36,901 bases of DNA from Patescibacteria group bacterium (GTDB lineage Bacteria > Patescibacteriota > Patescibacteriia > Buchananbacterales > GWA2-38-13): contig JAQTQO010000014.1 in NCBI GenBank assembly GCA_028712155.1, positions 1 to 36,901 of the forward strand, given 5' to 3'. This document shows positions 6,139 to 13,601 of this stretch, piece after piece. Position numbers and translations under genes: made by a program. Each line of letters opens with the position of its first letter. Positions within the stretch are counted from its first letter, which is position 1. A model generated the notes under the pieces. The model worked only from the letters and a program-made list of their open reading frames with translations. It did not search any database and was not told the DNA's origin.

Positions 6139-7800
6139 ATGGTTTTGAAAAACAAGATAATTTTTGTTGTTGTGGCGCTGGTTGGAGCGGCCTTTTTCGG
6201 AGTGTTTTTCCGTATGAACAAAATCTGGCAAAACCAAAAATCGCCGGCCGCGTCGGGCGATTTTCCCATTGCGAGCGGAGTGGTTCCGCATCATGCGGTC
6301 GCCAAGGAAATTATCGAGAATTTTTTCTCTTCCATCGCGGCACGCGAGCAGCCGCAGGTTGTGGTGATACTGGGTCCGGACCATTTCCATATTACGGAAT
6401 TGTCCGGGAAAACGTTTGTGAGCGTCCGTCAGGATACGCGGCAGTTGAATGGTCTGGACGTTGATACGCAGCTGCTGCGGTCGCTCGCGGGTCAACACCT
6501 GGCTTTCAACAGTCCCGGCCTCAGCTCCGATCATGCCGTCACCGCGCTCTTGCCGTATGTCGCAAAATATTTTCCCCACAGCCGCGTGCTGCCGCTCCTG
6601 GTGTCTTCTTCGGCATCCGCCGCCGATATGGAAGCGCTGATGCAAAACTTGCACGTGCACGCGCCGGTGCAGACGCTGGTTGTCGCCAGCGTCGATTTTT
6701 CCCATTACCTCCCGCCTCCGGCAGCGGATTTTCATGACGTCAAAAGTATCGCGGCCGTAATGGATCGGGAAGAAAACGATTTCCGCAATCTGGAAGTGGA
6801 CTCCTGGCAAGCGGTGTACGGCGCGCGGTATTTCGCCCAGGTGCGGAAAAATTTTTCCCCGACCTTGATGGGACGGGGCAAATCATCCGATTATCTGAAA
6901 ACCGGTAGCAGCGAAGAAGTGACTTCCTACGTGAGTGCGGTCTTTAGTGCAGCAGCGGACCGGCCCGAAATTGAGCGGGGCAAAACCGTTTTGCTGGTTG
7001 GAAATATCATACTGGGTCAGGGGGTGACGGCGCTGGTGGAGAAAAACAACCCGCATTATCCTTTTCAAAAGATCAGCCAGTTTCTGCGAGGGATTGATGT
7101 GGTAGTTGGGAATCTGGAAGGCCCGCCGGTGCTGGGGCAGCCGATGGCCGCGGCCCTGGCCTCGGCGAAATTCAACCTCCTTTCATTAGCCAACGATCAT
7201 GCCTCGGATGTAGGGATGGAAAAACTGGCCGCGCCGCGGGAAATTTTATCGGGGGCAAATATCAAGACCGTTGGCGATCCCGATCCATGCGCCGGTGCGT
7301 CAATTTTTCAAAAAGAAGGCGTCACATTTTTCGCCTTCAACGCGATGAACTCCGCCGGCTGTGTAAGCGAAGACCTGGTGCGTGCGGCCCGGCAATCGCA
7401 CCCCAAAAATTTTCTCATCGTCAGCATGCATTGGGAGAACGTTTTTCCGCAGGAACTCGCCCACCGGATTATTGAAGCCGGAGCCGATGTCGTTGTCGGG
7501 CACCATCCCCAGGCCGTGCAAAAAATTGACGTGTACGGGGGTAAGCCCATCTTCTATGCGCTCGGGAATTTTGTCACCGACCAAGATTTCCCTACCCCGA
7601 CGCGGGAAGGCATGGGAATCGGCATTGAGATCTACGACCGCGCGGTCCGCTACCGGTTGTTTCCCCTGCAGAGTATCGCCAGCCAGCCCGCGCTCATGCC
7701 GCAGGCAGCCGCAAAAATTTTTCTCGCCCGCCTCGCTCAAAAGAGCGGCGTTAAATTGCGCTCGGCCATCCAAAACGGTATAATTGAAGTCGAAAGGTAA
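6139..7800 (+). CDS. Membrane-anchored Memo (AmmeMemoRadiSam B)-CapA fusion protein
   Basis: A 553-residue protein. The start at 6139 gives a signal anchor (KIIFVVVALVGAAFFGVFF) and fits the leaderless promoter. The first domain (about 35-270) is of the Memo/AmmeMemoRadiSam-B type: GVVPHHAVAKEII, VVVILGPDHFH, LSSDHAVTALLPYV, VASVDFSHYLPP. The second (about 290-540) is of the CapA/PGA_cap calcineurin-like type: VLLVGNIILGQGV, DVVVGNLEGPP, LSLANDHASD (usual LaNNH), SMHWENVF and VVVGHHPQAVQK...YALGNFV. Several first-domain histidines that bind metal in Memo-like dioxygenases appear kept. In CapA the first Asp of the usual D-x-M-LGR is replaced (NIILGQ), so metal binding may be altered. The likely site is the cell surface. 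Confidence 0.85.
   Translation: MVLKNKIIFVVVALVGAAFFGVFFRMNKIWQNQKSPAASGDFPIASGVVPHHAVAKEIIENFFSSIAAREQPQVVVILGPDHFHITELSGKTFVSVRQDTRQLNGLDVDTQLLRSLAGQHLAFNSPGLSSDHAVTALLPYVAKYFPHSRVLPLLVSSSASAADMEALMQNLHVHAPVQTLVVASVDFSHYLPPPAADFHDVKSIAAVMDREENDFRNLEVDSWQAVYGARYFAQVRKNFSPTLMGRGKSSDYLKTGSSEEVTSYVSAVFSAAADRPEIERGKTVLLVGNIILGQGVTALVEKNNPHYPFQKISQFLRGIDVVVGNLEGPPVLGQPMAAALASAKFNLLSLANDHASDVGMEKLAAPREILSGANIKTVGDPDPCAGASIFQKEGVTFFAFNAMNSAGCVSEDLVRAARQSHPKNFLIVSMHWENVFPQELAHRIIEAGADVVVGHHPQAVQKIDVYGGKPIFYALGNFVTDQDFPTPTREGMGIGIEIYDRAVRYRLFPLQSIASQPALMPQAAAKIFLARLAQKSGVKLRSAIQNGIIEVER
7779..7784 (+). promoter_or_regulatory. Candidate -10 (TATAAT) for the DUF3160 gene
   Basis: A perfect TATAAT lies inside the end of the Memo-CapA gene, about 30 bases before the ATG at 7816. 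No strong -35 is seen. Confidence 0.35.
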
Positions 7801-7815
7801 TTTTTTAATCTTGAA

Positions 7816-10413
7816 ATGAAAATCAATATGGAGGACAGCAATATCGCACCAAGTTCAGTACCGCCGTCCGGGAAGAGCACGCGCACCGCACTCGTGGTCG
7901 CCGGTTTTTGTGTGGCTGCCGTTGCCGTCGCCGGTACGATTTTTTACCTCAGCCGGATCCGGCCGTCGGGAACGGTATCCCCCTCGCCGTCGGCCACGCC
8001 GACCGCGACCGTTGAGGAAACTCCTACGCCGTCGCCCATCCAGATTTCACTCACCTCGGCCAAACGCTTGATCGCGCCGGCGGATATTACTTTGGCGAAC
8101 GTCGACGTCAGCCCCAAAGTTCCCGCGTACCAGCTGCCGCTCGATCTTGGCGCCGTTTCCAACTTCAAAAATTTCTCCAATAAACTGCCGTTAAGTGCGT
8201 CAGCCAAATCGCTGCTACAAAAAAACGGATTTGCCGCGTTTCCCACGCCCAAGGAAATCGGGCAGTCACCCCAGGATTTCGCTGATTTCTATTCCGTGCT
8301 GCCGGACAAAGATATCCCGGTCTTTGTGACCACCGACAGCCTGTTGCACTACTACCATGTCTTTTTCGACACCGCGTTGATGCGGATGGAAAAGGACCTG
8401 TTCTACCAGGACGTTTGGCAGATGAGCCAGAGTTTTTTTAACGATGCGATGGAGGTGTACGGCAGCGCCAGCGACCCGACCGTCAAAGAAGCGGCCAAGA
8501 GAAACATTGCGTACCTGAGCGTTGCGCTGGAGTTGCTCAAGCCGAAAAGCGACCAAGTCGTGAACGACCAAAACGTCAAAGACGCGGTATCGTGCTACGG
8601 TTCGAGTGAATATTGCCAGGATTCCTATGCCAAAGCGCTGGAAGAGGGAACTTTCAGCAAGTTCGGGCAAAAAGAAGCGGCGCAATACTTATTCACCATC
8701 CCCGATTTCGTCGAACCGCTGGTGGACAATGAGTTGCAGCTCATCGGCGACCATAAGGGGTGGAATTGTTCGCCGGTCTTTCTCTACCAGGAGGATTACT
8801 CCCAGTACGTGCCGCGCGGACACTACACGAAATCGGAGAAATTGAAAAACTATTTCCGGGCGGTGATGTGGTATGGCCGGATGACCGATCTGGTCAAGGG
8901 TTCACCGGCGCTCGTCGCCGGGAAATGCAACCAGCACGACTCCGCAGGGTTCGTGGCAAAAGATGACGCGAAAATCCAGACGCTGGGCGCGTCGCTTTTG
9001 GCGAGAAAGTTTGCTTTGGATAAGGATATTCAGAGCAAGTGGGCTCGGCTCTACGCCATCACGTCGTTTTTCGTCGGGTACTCCGATGATTTAGGCCCGG
9101 TCGATTACGCGGCTGCCGCCAAAGGGGTGGTCGGCGGCGACCAAACGGCGGAGGTCAGCCAGCTGGCCGCCAACATTGAAAAAATTCAGCAGGTCATCCA
9201 GACGCAATTTGCCAAGCCGAAAATTTACAGCGGGCTGGGGAAGGCCGAGATGCTGGTGCTGCCCCAACCGCCGCTGACCGAGCAGCAGATCAACGAATTG
9301 AAGCAGCAGGCCGGCCAACTTTTGGCAAATACCCAGGGTTTCCGGATGCTGGGCCAGCGCGAAGTGGTGGATTCCTACCTGTTCTCCAAAATCGTTTCCC
9401 CCTATTCCGGTGAGTACACCGGCGACCCGAACACATTGCCCTTCACCTACGTCGTCACTCCGGTGGGTCGCAAAGTGCGCGGCTTTCCCCGCGGTCTGGA
9501 TATTTTCGCGCTTTTCGGTTCGGAGCGGGCGAGCGCCATCATCAAAGAACTTGGCGACGCGAGCTATTCCGATTATGCCAAGACTTTTCAGGCGCTAAAA
9601 CAGGAAATGGACGCGCTGCCATCGGACGCCTGGTACAAAAATCTCTACTGGAGCTGGCTGTACACCTTGAAATCATTGACGCCGAAGTTCGGCGAGGGCT
9701 ACCCCACCTTCATGCAGACCACGGCCTGGCAGGATAAATCATTGACCACGGCGCTGGCCTCCTGGGCTGAGCTGCGGCACGATACGATTCTGTACGCCAA
9801 GCAGAGTTATACCATGGCCGAATTGGGTGGTGCTCCTGATGAACCGATCGTCGGCTATGTTGAACCGGTGCCGGAATTCTATGCCCGATTGCTCAATCTC
9901 ACGAAGTTGACCAATGTTGGCTTGTCGCGGATGTTGACCAAGGAAGAAATGGACAACATCGGAGTGGGCGGGGCGCTGGGCAGCTTTGACACCGTTTTAT
10001 CCCGTTTGTTGAGCATCTCCAAAACGGAACTGGAAAATAAGGAGCTGGCGGACAGCGATTACTGGTTCATCAAATATTTCGGCACTCAGCTTACCGACAT
10101 CAATAAAAGCCTGGTGGGTGCCGGTTACGGCGGCGAGGTTGACCCGGATATGTTCAAAACTACCCTGGTGGCGGATGTGCATACCGACGGCAATACGAAG
10201 CAAGTCCTGGAAGAAGGGGTCGGCTATCTCTCGACGATGGCAGTCGTCTACCGGTTGCCGGACAACCGGCTGCTGATCGGTGCCGGTCCGATTTTCAGCT
10301 ACTACGAATTCAAACATCCGATGTCCGACCGGTTAACCGATGAAGCCTGGCGCCAAATGCTGCAGAGTAATCCCCCGCCCGCGCCGGAGTGGGTGAAGAA
10401 TTTTTCCGAATAG
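7816..10413 (+). CDS. DUF3160 anchored surface protein
   Basis: An 865-residue protein with an N-terminal membrane anchor (ALVVAGFCVAAVAVAGTIFYL), a Ser/Thr/Pro linker and one long DUF3160 region. Recognisable stretches are FVTTDSLLHYYHVFFDTAL, LYWSWLYTLKSLTPKFGEGYP, WAELRHDTILYAKQSY and YVEPVPEFYARL. The family is exported and its activity is unknown. An alternative start at 7831 (MEDSN), five codons further, is possible. The gene follows Memo-CapA by 15 bases in the same direction, so co-transcription is likely, with a possible internal -10. A strong terminator closes the unit. Six cysteines spread over the outer domain are compatible with disulfides. Confidence 0.88.
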   Translation: MKINMEDSNIAPSSVPPSGKSTRTALVVAGFCVAAVAVAGTIFYLSRIRPSGTVSPSPSATPTATVEETPTPSPIQISLTSAKRLIAPADITLANVDVSPKVPAYQLPLDLGAVSNFKNFSNKLPLSASAKSLLQKNGFAAFPTPKEIGQSPQDFADFYSVLPDKDIPVFVTTDSLLHYYHVFFDTALMRMEKDLFYQDVWQMSQSFFNDAMEVYGSASDPTVKEAAKRNIAYLSVALELLKPKSDQVVNDQNVKDAVSCYGSSEYCQDSYAKALEEGTFSKFGQKEAAQYLFTIPDFVEPLVDNELQLIGDHKGWNCSPVFLYQEDYSQYVPRGHYTKSEKLKNYFRAVMWYGRMTDLVKGSPALVAGKCNQHDSAGFVAKDDAKIQTLGASLLARKFALDKDIQSKWARLYAITSFFVGYSDDLGPVDYAAAAKGVVGGDQTAEVSQLAANIEKIQQVIQTQFAKPKIYSGLGKAEMLVLPQPPLTEQQINELKQQAGQLLANTQGFRMLGQREVVDSYLFSKIVSPYSGEYTGDPNTLPFTYVVTPVGRKVRGFPRGLDIFALFGSERASAIIKELGDASYSDYAKTFQALKQEMDALPSDAWYKNLYWSWLYTLKSLTPKFGEGYPTFMQTTAWQDKSLTTALASWAELRHDTILYAKQSYTMAELGGAPDEPIVGYVEPVPEFYARLLNLTKLTNVGLSRMLTKEEMDNIGVGGALGSFDTVLSRLLSISKTELENKELADSDYWFIKYFGTQLTDINKSLVGAGYGGEVDPDMFKTTLVADVHTDGNTKQVLEEGVGYLSTMAVVYRLPDNRLLIGAGPIFSYYEFKHPMSDRLTDEAWRQMLQSNPPPAPEWVKNFSE

Positions 10414-10470
10414 GAAAGGGTTCGGCGGACGGATGATATTGTCGTAGTTCGCAAAAAAGCGAGTAATAAA

Positions 10471-10499
10471 AAAACCAGCGCATAACCGCGCTGGTTTTT
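10471..10499 (+). terminator. Intrinsic terminator after DUF3160
   Basis: AAAACCAGCGC (10471-10481) pairs with GCGCTGGTTTT (10488-10498), flanked by A and T runs, so it may work in both directions. Confidence 0.9.
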
Positions 10500-10530
10500 G
10501 ATATCCTAATTGTTTTGATGAGTATAATCC

Positions 10531-10559
10531 TTGACTTTTTTCAAATTATTGGATAAAGT
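10531..10559 (+). promoter_or_regulatory. Promoter of the beta-barrel-like gene
   Basis: TTGACT (10531-10536), 17 bases, TAAAGT (10554-10559). The -10 is the same unusual hexamer as in the his leader promoter. Confidence 0.5.
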
Positions 10560-10613
10560 GACACGTCACGTCTTTGACAATCTGTGGGCCATTGAGAAAG
10601 GAAAAATCCAACA

Positions 10614-11564
10614 ATGGTACGTAACATCGTTCTGCTCTTTTGGTCGTCGTTCGTCTTTGTCGCCGCGGCTTTCGCGCAGGAGCAAAACTCCCCCAACCCG
10701 CCGCCGGCAGCCGGGCAGGAGCCTGCCGACACGCCGTCGCCCGGCTTGCCTACGCTGCCGCCGTTCACCCTGCGGTTCGATGATCCGCCGTCTCCATCGC
10801 CGACCGCCGAACCGGCGACTCCCCCGCCCGCGCCTGTCGAACCCAGTTGGAGGCCGAAGGGTTTCCTCTCGTTCACCCTGCAGCAGCGTTACGTCGGGAC
10901 GTTCACATCCCGGCTGCTCCACGATGGCTGGATGGCGTGGACGGAACTGAACGTGCAGCTGCCCAAAGGATTTTACGCCGACCTCTGGTGGACGTACGGG
11001 CTCGACGACAACAACGTCAACTCGAACAAGGGCGACGAGTTCGAACCCAACTTCGGTTGGAAGGGTAAGCTGCCGTACGATTTGTGCCTGCACCTGTTCT
11101 TCCGGTACTTCGATTTCTATCCGCTCGACGAGTGGTATGACAGCGATTGCTGGATACAGGGTGCGGCGCTCGCGCGAGATTTCGTTCTCGGCAAAGATTC
11201 GCCACACGGCACGCACACCATCCGGCCGGAGCTGTTGGCTGGTTACCTGTCCGAAGTCAACGACTTCATCGGCGGCGCGGCGGTTCTTTTGCCCAACGTC
11301 ACCTACACGTGGGCCAAACCGTTGGGCTACCAGTACCTGACGATTGCCAATCAGGTGTACCTGCAGTACGACGACGGCTTCGACCGGCCGTGCAACGACA
11401 CCGGGTTGTTCTTCCGCTGGCAGGGCGGGCTGCAGTGGCAGGTGGCCGACAACGTCATCCTAACGCTGCCGGGGATTTTAGCCCTGGTCTCGATGGTTGA
11501 TCACAACGACGACCGGCTGGACGAAGTGTTTTCGTTCAACGCCGCCGTCAAGCTCATTTTCTGA
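10614..11564 (+). CDS. Secreted beta-barrel-like protein ending in Phe
   Basis: A 316-residue protein. It starts with a classical cleavable signal peptide (MVRNIVLLFWSSFVFVAAAFAQ) and a Pro-rich linker (about 22-80). After that come alternating aromatic/polar strands such as GFLSFTLQQRYVGTF, GWMAWTELNVQL, GFYADLWWTYGLDDN, YQYLTIANQVYLQYDDGF and FSFNAAVKLIF. The pattern and terminal phenylalanine resemble outer-membrane barrels of the TorF/transporter-like type. I do not recognise a specific family. If the host is a CPR bacterium without an outer membrane, this is unexpected. It has its own promoter and a strong terminator. Confidence 0.75.
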   Translation: MVRNIVLLFWSSFVFVAAAFAQEQNSPNPPPAAGQEPADTPSPGLPTLPPFTLRFDDPPSPSPTAEPATPPPAPVEPSWRPKGFLSFTLQQRYVGTFTSRLLHDGWMAWTELNVQLPKGFYADLWWTYGLDDNNVNSNKGDEFEPNFGWKGKLPYDLCLHLFFRYFDFYPLDEWYDSDCWIQGAALARDFVLGKDSPHGTHTIRPELLAGYLSEVNDFIGGAAVLLPNVTYTWAKPLGYQYLTIANQVYLQYDDGFDRPCNDTGLFFRWQGGLQWQVADNVILTLPGILALVSMVDHNDDRLDEVFSFNAAVKLIF

Positions 11565-11594
11565 CGTTTCCGTTCCCCGACCACGTTTCGACGG

Positions 11595-11623
11595 CGCCTC
11601 ACACGTAGTGTGAGGCGTTTTTT
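11595..11623 (+). terminator. Intrinsic terminator after the barrel-like gene
   Basis: CGCCTCACAC (11595-11604) pairs perfectly with GTGTGAGGCG (11608-11617) across GTA, then six T. Confidence 0.92.
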
Positions 11624-11636
11624 GATAAATAATTTT

Positions 11637-11658
11637 GCCACCTTTCTAGAAAGGTGGC
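11637..11658. repeat. Perfect palindrome GCCACCTTT...AAAGGTGGC, left edge of island
   Basis: A 22-base perfect palindrome. The same arms (GCCACCTTT/AAAGGTGGC) with a different six-base centre recur at 13578-13601, on the other side of the AT-rich three-gene island. Confidence 0.7.
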
Positions 11659-11666
11659 CCAAAGTC

Positions 11667-11798
11667 GCGCCCTGTCTCGAAATGTAGAAAAAATCAGACT
11701 CGCTCGGCGTAAAATCGCTATGCGCATACTACCTCAGCACGCGATTTCCCACCGCCTCGCTCGCCTCGATTTTTTACCTACATTTCTCCAATGGGCGC
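11667..11798. repeat. 132-base nested inverted-repeat structure downstream of the PLD gene
   Basis: Nested complementary arms are GCGCCC (11667-11672)/GGGCGC (11793-11798), GAAATGTAG (11679-11687)/CTACATTTC (11778-11786), AAAAATC/GATTTTT and AAATCGC/GCGATTT. No reading frame occupies it. It could be a mobile palindromic element or a structured 3' region of the minus-strand operon. Confidence 0.6.
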
Positions 11799-11809
11799 TT
11801 TAGTATTTT

Positions 11810-12553
11810 TTATTTTGCCTGTGCCCAAAGGTACTGAAAAAAGTCTCGGATTAGGCGCGATGCATTCCGGTCAGCTGTGATTACCATCGTCGGGCTCTTC
11901 TTTGTAGCATTGTTAATTGAGGTTCCAACAATATAGGCCACATCATCTACCACAAAAAATCTGTCATGAAGCCTTGGATGTCGTCGCCGAAAATATTTTT
12001 TATACTCAATCTTAAATCTATTGTCGCGCGCGAGAAATTTCCCCGACGTGTGATTTAACAAAAAATATATTTTAAGAGTTCTTGGAATTATCGCCAGGGC
12101 ATTATCAAATGTGTTTTCATCGGTATAGGAATCGGCAAAAAAGACATATTTTTTTGCTTTAGCAAGTATGTTTCTGATATGGGTATCGAATGTGACGGAT
12201 TGTCCCCAATGGAAAATTCGAAGTCCCCAACAGCCTTTTATTTCTTGTTGATCGCCATTTCCGTCAACCAGTGCCTCTAAATGCTCTATACCTTTCACGG
12301 TTACTGCGAACCATCCCCGCTTTCCGGTGGGTTTAACCCATTCGTCTCTATCTGCTCGGTCATAAAAACTCGGGTTGAAATCAGATTTCAGGATACTTTT
12401 TCTCCAATCCTTTTTGATGCGTGCGATTTCAAGACCCCATCCTGGTTTTCCCGCACATTCCCAAGCTGCTAGCGCCAAAAATTTTTGATGCCCCGTCATT
12501 TTGCCGACCGGTAGCTGCCGGAAAAACGATTTTATGCTGCTGCGATATTTCAT
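11810..12553 (-). CDS. wHTH-PLD-like (HKD-variant) nuclease-like protein
   Basis: A 247-residue protein with two parts. Residues about 19-92 form a winged-helix-like domain (KFLALAAWECAGKPGWGLEI...YDRADRDEWVKPTGKRGWF) that clearly matches the product of the first gene of this operon. Residues about 108-245 are a phospholipase-D-type fold with one catalytic-type motif, LHDRF (196-198 are HDR rather than HxK), then VVDDVAYIVGTSINNATKKS. Families with this HDR variant and the 'DD-x-x-Y-x-x-G-x-S' strand are found in nuclease/effector proteins. Only one HKD is present, so a dimer would be needed for activity. It is the last gene of a three-gene AT-rich operon. Confidence 0.7.
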   Translation of the reverse strand: MKYRSSIKSFFRQLPVGKMTGHQKFLALAAWECAGKPGWGLEIARIKKDWRKSILKSDFNPSFYDRADRDEWVKPTGKRGWFAVTVKGIEHLEALVDGNGDQQEIKGCWGLRIFHWGQSVTFDTHIRNILAKAKKYVFFADSYTDENTFDNALAIIPRTLKIYFLLNHTSGKFLARDNRFKIEYKKYFRRRHPRLHDRFFVVDDVAYIVGTSINNATKKSPTMVITADRNASRLIRDFFQYLWAQAK

Positions 12554-12565
12554 TGTTGCTCAATA

Positions 12566-12910
12566 CTATTTTCTTATGACGTATTCCCATTTATTGTCTT
12601 TTTGATTAAATATTCGATTTAAGTCGCGCGACTTCACGAGCCGGAGAAGTTTTGTGGCGATCGCAGGATCACTATAGAAATACCCCATTTCACGCAATTT
12701 CCCCCTGACAGTCGACAGGCTGCGTGGTGTATCAAAAAAATTTTCATGTATAAGGGTATTAATTCCGCCCGTTACTCCACTAGCTTTTCTTTTGCTTGGG
12801 AGAACAAAATGACGTCGTGATTGCAAATCTGACTTTTCACCAAGAGTCTCGCGCAATTCCTCTAAAAGCTGTGCGATCTGACTTATAATTATCTGCGGTT
12901 TATTTGGCAT
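12566..12910 (-). CDS. Hypothetical winged-helix-type protein of the PLD island
   Basis: A 114-residue protein. The N-terminal 35 residues form a charged helix (IIISQIAQLLEELRETLGEK). From about residue 43 the sequence SGVTGGINTLIHENFFDTP, LSTVRGKLREMGYFYSDPAIATKLLRLVKSRDLNRI and a closing WEYVIRK strand look like a winged-helix DNA-binding unit. The start overlaps the end of the upstream gene by 11 bases and the stop lies 12 bases before the PLD gene, so the three are one operon. Function is inferred only from fold pattern and context. Confidence 0.65.
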   Translation of the reverse strand: MPNKPQIIISQIAQLLEELRETLGEKSDLQSRRHFVLPSKRKASGVTGGINTLIHENFFDTPRSLSTVRGKLREMGYFYSDPAIATKLLRLVKSRDLNRIFNQKDNKWEYVIRK

Positions 12911-13307
12911 ATTTTTTATCTATAGCCTGTTGGATTACCTGCTCCACAGATTCGTCAAGGATGTACTGACCTTTCTTTCCAGATTCGTGGCACCATCCTT
13001 TATCACCTGCTCGAGATGGATAGACTGGGTTGTATTTTTTTAGGAATCTCGTCATGTTAGACCACTCCTTTTCAACATCTCTTATTTGTACAATACCTGA
13101 TTTTCCGCCAGCAAGGTGCCAGGCGACTACTATCCAGCGCAGTTCGCCACTTGTGAGATTTCGGTTGTGCTGATACAGGAACGCTCTAAGCGATCCTACT
13201 TTGCTGCTTTGTAGGATTTTATGTTTGGGGGTAGTCTCCGAAAACAGAAAACCCTCGATTTTTTTGATTCGTCGATCATGATCGGCGACAGTTTTTTCCA
13301 AATCCAT
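12900..13307 (-). CDS. Hypothetical winged-helix protein, paralogue of the PLD protein N-terminus
   Basis: A 135-residue protein. A short coiled-coil-like start (VADHDRRIKKIEGFLF) is followed by a domain (about 52-130) that aligns with the first 90 residues of the PLD protein: W-x-x-AGGKSG-x-x-x-I, KEWSNMTRFLKKYNPVY, RAGDKGW and GKKGQYIL. The two were therefore probably produced by duplication of one wHTH module. It is the first gene of the operon, downstream of a good sigma70 promoter. The ATG at 13307 is supported by the promoter position; no Shine-Dalgarno site is seen. Confidence 0.65.
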   Translation of the reverse strand: MDLEKTVADHDRRIKKIEGFLFSETTPKHKILQSSKVGSLRAFLYQHNRNLTSGELRWIVVAWHLAGGKSGIVQIRDVEKEWSNMTRFLKKYNPVYPSRAGDKGWCHESGKKGQYILDESVEQVIQQAIDKKYAK

Positions 13308-13341
13308 AGCTGTTTGTATAAATTAATACTTAACGAAAATG

Positions 13342-13371
13342 ATAATAGCGCAATGGCGTCCCATTTGTCAA
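13342..13371 (-). promoter_or_regulatory. Promoter of the wHTH-PLD operon
   Basis: Minus strand: TTGACA (13366-13371), 18-base spacer, TATTAT (13342-13347). The leader is about 28 bases to the ATG at 13307. The rest of 13372-13577 is very AT-rich with no gene visible. Confidence 0.65.
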
Positions 13372-13577
13372 GTCTTTTTACCGCCAGATGCGTTGATTTA
13401 TTGTTAACTAGATTAATATTACAATGTAAATTAACCATTTTTTCGCTAAAATTACATAATTTTTAGTACATTAGTAAATTTTTTGACTTCTCAAAATATT
13501 TATTGTCTATACAGCCAAAAATAACTTACGGCTGCTGTTAAATTCTCCAAATTTCGGAGTCTGCTCGCTGGTTTGGT

Positions 13578-13601
13578 GCCACCTTTGCCATCAAAGGTGG
13601 C
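13578..13601. repeat. Palindrome GCCACCTTT-N6-AAAGGTGGC, right edge of island
   Basis: Its arms match the palindrome at 11637-11658. It touches the stop codon of the HD gene (stop at 13601-13603), so the repeat begins exactly where that gene ends. Confidence 0.7.
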
